This document shows, in pieces, positions 9,913-19,433 of a DNA stretch of 64,000 nucleotides. This stretch comes from Schistocerca nitens (Eukaryota; Arthropoda; Insecta; Orthoptera; Acrididae), in the NCBI RefSeq assembly GCF_023898315.1, contig NC_064621.1, positions 533,841,383 to 533,905,382 on the forward strand, read 5' to 3'. Both the position numbers and the translations under genes were made by a program. The first letter of the stretch is position 1. Each line of letters starts with the position of its first letter. The notes under the pieces were generated by a model. That model saw only the letters and a program-made list of their open reading frames with translations, did no database searches and was not told the DNA's origin.

Positions 9913-10245
9913 AAGCTATTTAATTAAATTCTCTTGAATAGAATTTAGCTCGCGCCAAAAAAAATCCAGTGAGTCTTTATATCTGTGGACAGTAGCAATT
10001 GATTCTAATTTCCTAACGCGGTTCATTTGTTCTCCTGTGAACTGTCAGTTTACAAATACTAACTTCACACGCAAGCGCCGTATTCGATCATATAGTTTCA
10101 GTAAACGTATTCTCACTGGAGATTAACACTCCCTGAATGTATATTATTTCACACGCACTAGCTTCTTTGGTGATCATCGTGTAGACGGATAATCCGTAAG
10201 TCTTCACAGCAGCAATAGCTACAGTTCCACTTACTTTTCTAATTT
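9913..10245 (-). other. Non-coding segment of gypsy element 1
   Basis: This is AT-rich sequence between the LINE insertion and the LTR-like block. It presumably continues the same 3' region as 5315-6600. No open frame or repeat was recognised. Confidence 0.4.
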
Positions 10246-10737
10246 TGTGGCGGCGTTCGTAGCGACAAACAATTCGCTGTAGAAACGGCTTACGAAGTCA
10301 CCGCCACACTTTTAACAGCGGGCCGACCGGTCCGCTGGAACAGTGAACAGAAAGATGAAAACCCAAACACTCTGATTAAATAAAAGTCGGTACTTATCTT
10401 TATTAACGAAGATACAGAAACACAGTAGGGAACTCCGTGTCTACAGAAATCTGTCTAGTTCGAGTCGGAGCGGCTAGGTCAGCGTCGGCTGACGACAAGC
10501 AACAACTCTGCTGCGATGAACACACAACTGACTAGCAAGTACACAATTCGGTGGCGAGTATACAACTGAGCGGCGAATACAGAACTGTCCTAGCGCTCGC
10601 GACTCCAGCACTTAAGACCTGAAGCCAGCGGTGGCGCGCGCAGACTTGCGGTGATTTCCTGTCTCGCTGGCGCTGCTTATGCGGACGGCGTCCGGACTTT
10701 GATGCTGCCAACCTTTTGGCAGCGGGCTCGGGTGGCA
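10246..10737 (-). mobile_element. GC-rich solo-LTR-like block
   Basis: The block starts tgtggcggcg and ends cgggtggca, so it has TG...CA ends on both strands, and it is distinctly GC-richer than its surroundings. On the minus strand it contains AATAAA (plus tttatt near 10399-10405) followed by a GT-rich stretch, as expected for an LTR R-U5 region. The first 65 bases fold on themselves (tgtggcggcgttcgta against tacgaagtcaccgccaca). No 5-bp target duplication is visible (aattt versus ttact), so assignment as a solo LTR is tentative. Confidence 0.45.
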
Positions 10738-10940
10738 TTACTGGCTAGGATATAACATCTAAATATTCCTATACTATCACAGAAGCAATCGCTTACTGTT
10801 CATTAAACTATCACAGATGCTTGGCATGCTGTCATTTAACCTATCACAGTAGCTGAGGCATACTGTCCTTCGCACTTCACATTTTTTTTAAACACCCAAA
10901 TACTTCATACAGACTTTTCATTTAATTTGAAATACTTTCC
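10738..10940 (-). other. Short spacer downstream of integrase
   Basis: It contains three short repeats of 'actatcacag' (about 10775-10851) and no coding sequence. It lies between the integrase stop and the LTR-like block. Confidence 0.35.
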
Positions 10941-11754
10941 TTAAAAGTACCTCTTTTGGTCTACATGGGGAAATAATCCTTTTATTCTTCCAGAATCCGG
11001 ATATGCTAATAAATACGCACCAGGATTCGGTATATCAACTATTATATATGGACCTGTATAAATTAGATTCCATTTTCTGATGGTCTTCTTCAACCTTGAT
11101 GACTTGATGTGTCTTCTTAAAAGAATTTTTTGTGCGATATTGAAAGTCTGAATCCGTTTGATGTTTCTGTCATGGATTTCCCTTCGCTGTCTTGCTTTCT
11201 CCGTAATATTAATGAGAGCATTGCGAATTTTTTCTTCCCATGACATTTTGGTGTCCTCGAGTTTAGGCAAGTTATCTACCCAAAAGTTTCTTTCGTTATC
11301 TCTGAACATCAGTTCATTCGGGGTAAAGTTTGTAGAACTATGAGGTAAATTATTATAAAAGCTGCTCAAACTCGGTCAAATAGTTTATCCAGGTAGTTTG
11401 TTTATCATGACAGTAGGTTCTCATGAATCTGTTTAGTTCTCGAAAAACCCGTTCAATTAAATTCCCTTGTGGATGATAGCAAGATGTAAATATCTGTTTT
11501 ATTCCTAGTTGTGATAGTAATTTTCTCCATAAATATCCAGTAAATATCTTCGCATTGTCAGAGATTATAGATTTTGGAATCCCTGCATGAGGAATGTAGT
11601 CATTTACAAACTTTACTGCGACAGCTCTTGCAGTTGCTGATTTTATAGGATATAGTTTAACATATTTTGTAAACACATCACAGAATCCAGTAATGTACTT
11701 AACACCACCTCTGGCTCTAGGAAGTGGTCCACAAATATCACATGATATAAGTGA
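10941..11754 (-). pseudogene. Gypsy 1 integrase core and C-terminal domain
   Basis: The minus-strand frame continues from gag into the retroviral-type integrase core: CDICGPLPRA (first Asp), YITGFCDVFTKYV, ISDNAKIFTG (second Asp) and SCYHPQGNLIERVFREL (catalytic Glu about 35 residues on). The whole D,D,E triad is present. The frame shifts near 11360. The C-terminal part (11369-10941) has the LPHSSTNFTPNELMF segment and a WNLIYTGPYIIVD SH3-like segment that binds DNA ends. The N-terminal zinc-binding (HHCC) domain is missing because the internal deletion removes it together with RT. Confidence 0.88.
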
Positions 11755-13614
11755 TCTCGCAGCACTGTTATTGAAATTTCCATTTCCATTGCAATTGTTT
11801 CCATTGAACCTCTGACTATTCCTAGTATAATAATTATTAAATCTGTTTCCATTCTGGTTTGCATTTGGCGCCTCAATCGCTCTCCTCTGCATAACCGGTT
11901 GTCTTGGCCGATGTTCATCTTCCTCGATCATATCTATAGTGTCAAGCGTAGTCATGAAAGAGTCAAGGTCATGCTCATTAATATACAGCATTCTATTTCT
12001 GATGCTGATCGGAAGTCGAGATTTTAATATGCCAATCACGTCTTGTAGAGGCATAAGCTTATCCCAATACCGCAATTTGTTTATATATTTCTCAAAGTAT
12101 TTCTTTAAAGACCCACGTGAAAAGGAAAAAGGTTCCGGGTATAATACCTCCTGCCTTAAACATTCTTGTACTCCTTCGGACCAGTATTTGGATAAAAATG
12201 CTCGTTCAAAATCTTCATATGTGTCCCAAGTTGATATCATATCAGATGCCCATATAGCTCCTGACCCCTGAATATAACCGGTCACAAAACTAACCTTTTG
12301 TCACTCACTCCAAATTTTTGGCAATACTCCCCTAAAACTTCTTATAAACACTACGGGATGAACATTTTTCTTGTCTGGGTTGTAGATCTGGAATTGACGT
12401 TGTTTCAGCATTTTCTCCTCAGTATTGCTTTTACAATTACAGGCATTATGACTACCCTCATAGTGTTGTGATTGATGTTGATTGCAAAAACGAACGTGTG
12501 CATTAATGTCCTTGTCTGTACTTGATCGGGTAAATAATGTAGCTTCATTGATAGATCTTGTCATAGGTTCATTTCCTTGCATGGAACACAAATCTTCTCG
12601 AGATAGATTTAAAGATCTCTCAATGTTTTCTTTCCATTGTTTAAGTTCTTCGCCTAGTTGTTCTTTGGCTTCTCGAAAACCTTTATTAAATAAATTTTCT
12701 TCAGAACTCTCGGTCATAGATTGTATAGCTGCTCTGACCGTATGTTCAATATTGTCTGAAGAAATGCTTTTCCTTTCTAAACTTAACTGCGAGAATTTTC
12801 CCGCGAGAATGTTTACCTTATGATCAACCTCGTCTTGTCTCTCCTTTATGTTATTTATGGATTTATCCAAATTTTGGATGTCCTTCGGGATCTTGCCTTG
12901 TGATTGTCTCAAATCCTGCATATCTGCTGACATCGCGTTTACTTGTTGCTTTAACTCATCTTGAACTTCAACTAATACCGGAATTACCGCGATAGAACAT
13001 TGCATTTGTTCTTGTGCTTGAACTATCTGTGGGATTGACTCGACCTGCTCTTTAATAGTATCAAGCTTAGTAGCAACATACTCAGTTAGCTCTAGGCATA
13101 ACTTCTTCGCATTTTCATTACACTGCTGAGTGACTTGCTCAATTTGAGCAACTAATTTTAATTCTGTCTTTTCATTCTGAATTTTCAATTCTTCCGCAGT
13201 TTTATTTAATTTATCATCAAGTTTCTGAAAACTCTCTACTAACTTATTTAATTCCGCTTGATTAGCTTCTAACTGCTCCTGGACTTTCACTTGATTGGCT
13301 GCTAATTGTTCATTTATTTCCCTTTTAGTCTCTATTTGCGCTTTAGTTAAGTCTGTTACACTTTTGGCTAACAGTGTTAACTGCTGCATGATTACAGTCA
13401 ATGGGTTTATTTCGTCCTGCTCAGATGACATCGAAACACTTAAGCTTTGTTGTGGGGCCTGACTAATGCTGCCGCTAGGCACTACTTCAGTTAAGCTAGC
13501 GTCTAATGTTTCACTAACCTCAGAAACAGTTGAGGGCTGTTGTGATTCGCTCTGCTGTTGCATTGCCATTTTATAAGCCGCCCTAATAAGAACCATTAAT
13601 ACACAGAACAACAA
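11755..13614 (-). pseudogene. Gypsy 1 Gag, fused in frame to integrase
   Basis: The first 437 codons (13614-12301) have an S/T/Q-rich N-terminus and then a long heptad-rich coiled coil (about residues 80-300). A single in-frame TGA (12301-12303) follows. The same frame continues with the capsid-like part, including DTYEDFERAFLSKYWSEGV and YFEKYINKLRYWDKLMP. An N/G-rich nucleocapsid-like tail (NANQNGNRFNN, NGNNCNGNGN) has no intact CCHC knuckle. At about 11754 it runs without a stop into integrase. The start may be the inner MAMQQQ at about 13569 rather than the hydrophobic upstream Met. Gag packages the element RNA. Confidence 0.87.
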
Positions 13615-13914
13615 ACATATAAAGTCACTCGCATCTGAGTTAATAATGTCACTGACCTAAACTTTTCATAATACTCACTTCTAATAAACACTTCGTATCT
13701 AAAGCTCAACCCAATCAATCTGATTCAAACCGATAGACATTTAAATAGTTATTATAAATTTCTATCTACAAAAATTTAATTGTATATTGTCTGGCCTGAA
13801 CGACGTTCTCGTAGGTTGTGGCAAAATTGTGACTTCTGGAACAGGCCTCGTCTTCTTTTGTCTCGTGCACATGCAACATAAAATTCACACAATGTTTAAG
13901 TAATGCTCAAAAAT
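13615..13914 (-). other. Gypsy 1 leader between PBS and gag
   Basis: About 300 bp of AT-rich untranslated leader. No open frame or clear structured element was recognised. Confidence 0.5.
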
Positions 13915-13934
13915 GAGTCCTGTCACGGTCGACA
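13915..13934 (-). other. Primer-binding site of gypsy 1, tRNA-Arg-like
   Basis: The minus strand reads TGTCGACCGTGACAGGACTC two bases inside the 5' LTR. It is complementary to the 3' end of an insect tRNA-Arg (…GTCACGGTCG+CCA, from memory) with one mismatch in the CCA-pairing triplet. tRNA-Arg primers are known in some gypsy lineages (mdg1/412 group). Confidence 0.7.
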
Positions 13935-13936
13935 AA

Positions 13937-14721
13937 TTTAATATTTCTAAAATTTAAAACCTCTCTCACACCGGCCTGATTTAGCTTCACTGATCAGGAT
14001 AGTAAAAACATGTGTATATTAAGGGAATTTTCATTGACAAAGCAGGCTTATCACATTCACACAGTTCAATACTGTTCTATCCTGATTAAATTAAGCTTAA
14101 CTTAAATTCCATAAGGCAGTGAAGCAATTTCGAAGTCTCGGTGCGACGAAAATTGTCAGTCGATCTCCTGGAAACATTTGTAATAATTATTAACTTTCGG
14201 TGATCACATGGGGAAGACCGGAGATCTGCTGGTAAGACCGTGTTAGCCCATTTATTTGAAGTAACTGGATATCTTGAGCATACAAAACGGCAGGTTCGTC
14301 CAGTGTAAATCAGACGTTCCCCACTGATCCCGTGCAACACAGCGTAGTAAGCAGACACTGTCAATAATAATAATCCGTTAAATAATACGCGAACACACTT
14401 ACTTTAGTTTAGTTCATGTATTAAATTCCTTCTCATACAGAATCTCATCAAGATGGCGACTAGCTCAACAATACATACATATACATCCTCCTTTCACGAC
14501 TAATCGGCAAGAAGTCCCTATTCTTTTCATAAGAGAAAACATAGATAGCAGAGAAGCTATTCCATGGAGTAAATGGACGCTCCAAGGAATAATTGGGCTT
14601 GAAACTACTTTGCATTGATAATCGGTAAGATAAGAAGAGATATTTCGAGATATGTACTGAGTTAAATAATTTATAAAATTTCTGAAAATATCGCGGAGAG
14701 ACCGCTGCAAGAGACATTACA
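13937..14721 (-). repeat. 5' LTR of gypsy element 1
   Basis: 785-bp direct repeat of 4517-5301, with three mismatches counted by eye. On the coding strand it starts TGTAATGTC at 14721. It should carry the element promoter and the polyadenylation region (AATAAA candidate at 14251-14256, minus strand). Confidence 0.93.
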
Positions 14722-14962
14722 CAGACACAGCTCAGATAATAACTGCACAGGTCTATAAGGTCTACAATTGGTTTACACCAAACAGTTTAATTTTTTGTTT
14801 CACAAAGACTCATATTATTCTATTCCAAACAACCAAACGACCATCTTTAGATGTTAATAGTCATACACTGAATGATGTACACTGTGTTTCTCAGGGTTCT
14901 CCTCGATAACAAGATAAAAATGGAGTAAACATGTAGATATGTTAATGGAAAAGCTCAGTCTA
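14722..14962 (+). pseudogene. LINE alpha, piece 3: RT thumb fragment
   Basis: The plus-strand reading DTAQIITAQVYK, then NSLIFCFTKTHIIPFQTT, then SHTLNDVHCVS and a KWSKHVDMLMEKLS-like stretch is the region immediately after the catalytic loop in CR1/Jockey RTs. It continues piece 2 once the gypsy element and one copy of caga are removed, and is cut by the SINE-like unit near 14963. Confidence 0.72.
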
Positions 14963-15290
14963 TCACCCGCCTCTGTGGCCCAGGTTGCTAATGCACACTT
15001 GTGTGGTGGCACTTGACCTGGGGGTAAGCTGGTTCAAATACTGGTGGTGGAAAAAAATTTCAGTGCCAGTATTTGCATAAAGTTCATGATCACCATATTT
15101 TGTGCCAACATCCTGGTTTAAATAGCAGACATCTCCACACTCTCTCATCCCCTATGGAGCTATTCGTGAGGAGTAGGCTATGTGCCGGCACCTGGTTTTG
15201 CCCTGTCCCTTCTCTCGTCATCATCAGCCAACACAAACAGTATACTACACCCACAAACACACAAAATGCATACATGTAGTATTACAAATA
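14963..15290 (+). mobile_element. tRNA-like SINE, second family
   Basis: The start cctctgtggcccaggttg (about 14971-14988) resembles an A box, and ctggttcaaatactgg (about 15030) resembles a B box. A gaaaaaaatttcagtgcc junction and a non-tRNA body ending in A/C-rich cacaaacacacaaaatgc follow. The unit interrupts the LINE alpha frame, which supports insertion. No clear target duplication was found, so the ends are approximate. Confidence 0.55.
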
Positions 15291-15706
15291 GTGTGTAATG
15301 GAGCATGTTGTAAATAATGAAACAAAACAAAAAAACCTCAGTTTAGTGTATTATTGCCTTAGAAACATCTCTCATTCAGTTGACCTGAAAAGAAAAGGGC
15401 TTATTTTGCATATTTTCACACCATGTTTTACGGGATTATCTTATGAGCTAAAGTGTTCGTACAGCAGAAGTGAGCAGTAAGAAAAACATTATACAAAGCA
15501 GGTAACTGTAAATCCTGCAGAAGCTTTTTTAAGGATCTTGGAATTCTTATGCTTCCTTTCCATACATTTACTTTCAATAATTTTTGTTGCTTATAATAAA
15601 GACCATTTTCAACTGAACTGTGATATATACACTCACAATACAAGGCACAAAAATAATTTTCATGTAGACTTTGGTGTCCTTTTCCAGGATTCAAAAGGGT
15701 GTATGT
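15290..15706 (+). pseudogene. LINE alpha, piece 4: RT C-terminal fragment
   Basis: The translation contains AYFAYFHTMFYGIIL (the C-terminal SIMTYGIIFWG region). CKSCRSFFKDLGILMLP and DHFQLNCDIYTHNTRHKNNFHVD follow, both typical of CR1-group C-termini. Several frame changes are needed. It is cut at 15707 by an inverted-repeat transposon and continues at 16462. Confidence 0.75.
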
Positions 15707-16461
15707 ACCAGGAGATTATAATTAAAGTGCAACTACTCATGGAGGTCCAGTGTGTACTGTAATTATCATATGGCAACATAACTTGGTAAATTTTCTAATG
15801 CGTTAATGAAAAACTGATTTACAGTGGAAAAAAATTAGTTCCAATTTTGGCCACCAGGTGCCAATCTGATGCTGTGAATGCAAGAAAGACTTGTAGAAAT
15901 GTTTCCATATGTGATGGATTAGGTATGTAGGCAGGAAAGGTCAGACAAGTGAGAAGGGAATAATGTTGATTTTATTATTAGCCACTGCTTACACAATTTG
16001 TTCAGTATGAAAACTGGAGCCATCGAAGAGATGCTAGGGCGCCTTTTCTTCTAGGTGCCCCACTAAGCTTACCCATGTTTTCGAATTTCATTATCATCTT
16101 TAAACCACATAATGACATGGGGCCTCTCCTCAGATGTTTGTCGGCAGTATTTTCTCAGTGCAGCACTGTAATTGCCACTGTTCACAAATAACAGTTTCAC
16201 TAACAGTGCACAATCTCTCTTTTCGATAGCCATACTGTTCACTCACGTTGTTGCTTGGAAAATGACAGCGTGGATGTCATACCATCATACAAACAGTGTC
16301 AGATTTGCACCTGGTGCCCAAAATCAGAACTAATTGTTTTGCGGGGCAAATCAGTTCCACATTAACGCATTAGCATATCTACCAAGTTTTGCTGCTATAC
16401 AATTATTGCAGCCCACACTGGACCTCCATTAGTTGCTGCACTTTAGTCATAGTCATCTGGT
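15707..16461. mobile_element. Long-TIR DNA transposon, mariner-related, internally deleted
   Basis: Inverted repeats of about 160 bp (15708-15868 and 16300-16460) begin ccagg and end ctgg. They share, for example, atggaggtccag and ctaatgcgttaatg in inverted orientation. Between them is a short minus-strand frame with a DNA-binding HTH. The left flank ends in ta but the right begins tg, so a TA duplication is possible only if one base has mutated. LINE alpha resumes on the far side, confirming insertion. Confidence 0.82.
16069..16233 (-). pseudogene. Truncated transposase N-terminal HTH (54 codons)
   Basis: The minus-strand frame starts MAIEKRDCALLVKLLFVNSG and continues NYSAALRKYCRQTSEERPHV, then IMWFKDDNEIRKHG and a stop. 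The NYSAALRKYR...LKGL-type helix-turn-helix resembles the DUF4817 domain found at the N-terminus of mariner-like transposases, where it binds the TIRs. The catalytic domain is absent, so this element could only move if a full-length relative supplied transposase. Confidence 0.65.
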
Positions 16462-16690
16462 GCTTTGGTAATAAGATATTCAGCAATGTCCCATCTGAGT
16501 TAAGCAAGAAATTGGTTATCCCTACCAGTTCAAAAGAAAGTTAAAAACACACTTCTTAGCCACTCTTTCTAAAAATTACCTGAATATCTAGATTCAGTGA
16601 TTGAAAACCTCTGATAGCTAGATGGCACATTGCAGTGTGTATTGTAAAGGTGTATGTTAAGTAATAATGTTTAAGTGATAATGTATGAGA
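16462..16690 (+). pseudogene. LINE alpha, piece 5: C-terminus and 3' end
   Basis: Reading NKIFSNVPSELSKKLVIP, the stretch matches the GIKIFNKLPxEIK terminus of CR1-group RTs and ends in a stop within KES*K. The following A/T-rich sequence up to about 16690 is probably the LINE 3' UTR. Confidence 0.7.
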
Positions 16691-19300
16691 TATATAGCTG
16701 AGTTGGTGCAAGTTGGCCCCTGACAGTTGGGCTGGACACAGCAGCTTTTCAAGCCAACCTCAGCCAGTCACATGACACAATTTTGTAAATGTCTCTATGG
16801 CAATGCCTCATTGTTGTCACAGCTCTGTAGATAGCTATTGTTTTCACCTCCAGCCATTAGCGCTTCATAGATGAAAGTTGACTATAGTCCTAAGAGCTGT
16901 CAGGAATCTTCTAACACTGTCTGTACTAGAGGACTCAGTATTTAAAGATGTAAATATATTTTCCTTGAAAAATACACTTGTAATTAAGTAAATATTAAGC
17001 TTCTAATAGTAGACAAACAGCAGCTATATAGTGATGCTGAGGAGGTAGCAGCTTGTTTCAAAGAAGCAGCTGTCTTATTATTTTACTCGTTAAATTTCGA
17101 TTGCACAAGTATGAATGGTACTAAGCAGTATAGTGATAATTACTGTTAATACACTGTACAGATTATGTTTCTGTGATGTCTTTGTCTTATGTTAATGTTT
17201 GTCTTGAATCACTTCACATCCCTGAAGATGCTCCTTCTTGGTGGAATCTGGGGAACACGATGAATGGTGAATGAAAGAGCTTCCATCTGCACTGTCGAGT
17301 GAAGCTGGTATCTGAGAGGAGACAGCAAATAGCACAAGTTGTGTAGTAACCAATAAAGTCAGTCACATTATATTTTACCATGTGCTCTACATCTGGGTTC
17401 TGGATTCATCTTTTGGTAACAGAATTATGCTGATTATTTCTGAGTGTGGATAGTCTGCTCTTGGTTTTATGTATATACCTGTAGACTTTCGTTCCATGGA
17501 GGCCCTGCATTTGATGGAATAGGAAATGTCAGTGTCAAGTGACACGTCTGAAAAAAATGTATGGTGACAGTTGCATGACACATGTCCTGCTCATGAGTCT
17601 ACCAAGGTCCATTCACTTCATATGACATCCAAATGAAACAGACAAGTTATAACACTATCCTTTACACAACACTTCTCTATAGGTTGTGTGAGCTGTTATT
17701 CTACAAAAAAAAAAAGTTAGATTGTTATCATTTTGCTAATGGTTAATCAGGCAATCAGACTCAAAGATAATTAATTCTCTCCAAAACATACTGTACTTAG
17801 TGTGCGAAACAATTGTTTTTGTTAGATCACACAAATCTGTAATTACACATTGCAGTGAGGTAAACTTATGGCCACCAGTCTCATATCAGACTTACTTTTT
17901 AATGAATAAAGAAATTGCACAATTGAACCCAAAATTTCAGTGACTGATTAAGTGTATGCACACCTAGATACTGGATCATGTCATTTACAATGCTAAACAA
18001 AGCATTACATTGCTTGGATGTGATGATGCAAAGATCTTTATTGATATCATGAGATATTATGAAGTTTCAGTCTCAGTGCTTACAAGGCTCACACATGGCT
18101 TTTCTTCTTATAAACAGTTGCCACGGAGCACTGTTTACGTATTCCACATCTTTAATTTTATGGAGTTTCCATGGAGCCTCCACATACAATCAGAGATGTG
18201 TTCACTATGATGGCTGACTACTGACTGGTGCTTTGTCCGCATTTGGTGTACTCTCTGCATGCCTTCCACATTTCACATTGCTCATGTTTGTCTCTCAAAA
18301 TCAGAGGTACTTCCCTCCAGTTTTTCTGTCCTATCTTTACAATTCTATCGACCTTATACATAGATCAACCCATACAGTATTTTCACAGATTGCTTTGCAT
18401 GTATAGAAATGGTTTGTAATGTGGAACTAAAGTAATGAAATATACACAGATATAAGTAAAATATTATCTACTAGTGATTTAAAATTATGATGACATAAAG
18501 TGTTGGTGTTACAAAGTAACTAATATTATCTGTTTCTGTTTTTAACAGTTTCATCAATGAAAGGTGCTTATGAAAAATTATTTTAGGATGATTATCAGGC
18601 ATATTGCAAAATGTATTATAGAAACATAGGAAACCACTTCTGCAACCATTTTTACAATTTTATAATTTTGGTATTCAGGTGGGTGATACTTATTTTCTGG
18701 TTCATGCTGTTCCAGAGCCATCTGTAGTTCTAGTGCTTTCCTTTTGGGCAAGATGGCCTCTTGGTTTGCTTCTGGGTAGGCACAGATGGTATAGGCTATG
18801 TGCTAGGTAGCCCAATCATATGCCCGTTTTGCATGAACGATCCACTTGGCCACACTTGTCTGTGCGTGTTCGATCAGTGCGGAACGGACATGTAAGCTAC
18901 GGTCTGGCTGCCTGATTCCCTCTGCGTCAGCCGTTTGCCCACCGCTGCTTACCTGTTCCCGCAGGCGCCTTGCAGCCCACCAACAGGCATATGAGCTGGA
19001 ACAGCCTGCTCTGGTTGTTATAATATGTTCTGGCCAAGCAAAATAATTATCAATGCACTGCTGGAGTGAATGCTTATTTTATTTAGAATGAACATAGGCA
19101 GAGCCCTTAACTGCTATGGACATCGACAGGGACACAGTTCTATGGAGGGGTCTCTCAGACTGCATTTTTATTTTTTGTGTACAAAACCAGTGTTTTGCTG
19201 AATATTTTTTTCCTTGACTTCCTGTCATTCATTACACTTCTGAGAAGTAGACTTTGTGGAAATTTGGATGTTTTTAAACAGTGCAGGATTTAAAATGTTT
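16691..19300. other. AT-rich region without recognised genes
   Basis: No supported coding region or repeat. Between about 16700 and 17370 there is a TATA-like tatttaaag (near 16940) and an AATAAA (near 17351), which would fit a solo LTR, but I cannot find bounded ends. 18.7-19.05 kb is somewhat GC-richer, with a short open stretch (18846-19046) that shows no domain. Confidence 0.35.
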
Positions 19301-19433
19301 AGACACAGCAGAATTTGTGATATATTTTTAATTTGTGTGTTATGAAAATAACAATAGATAGATAACCTCAGACACAGCAGAATGTGTGGTAGCTTGTTAA
19401 TTTGTGTATTATGAAAATAACAGTAGATAATTA
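19301..19433. repeat. Two-copy tandem duplication, 69-bp period
   Basis: The units 19301-19369 and 19370-19433 share agacacagcagaat, tttgtgt and tatgaaaataaca in order, with scattered substitutions and small gaps. Confidence 0.75.

Larger units (their letters stand above)
4513..14725 (-). mobile_element. Ty3/gypsy-type LTR retrotransposon 1, pol-deleted
   Basis: The LTRs at 4517-5301 and 13937-14721 (785 bp each) flank an internal region read on the minus strand. The 4-bp caga at 4513-4516 and 14722-14725 is the target duplication, and the interrupted LINE alpha frame is restored across it. A primer-binding site (13915-13934) and a purine-rich tract (about 5302-5314) sit beside the proper LTRs. 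Coding order is gag then integrase, with protease, RT and RNase H deleted. An RTE LINE (6612-9901) and an LTR-like block (10246-10737) are inserted downstream of integrase. I count three LTR mismatches in 785 bp, so insertion was recent relative to its neighbours. Confidence 0.93.

Noticed and set aside
10532..10738. 68-codon minus-strand ORF in the GC-rich block
   Set aside because: Lies within a probable LTR and shows no domain; GC-rich DNA has few stops by chance.
16700..17370. Solo LTR with TATA-like and AATAAA signals
   Set aside because: No bounded TG...CA ends and no target duplication could be found; the signals alone are weak in AT-rich DNA.
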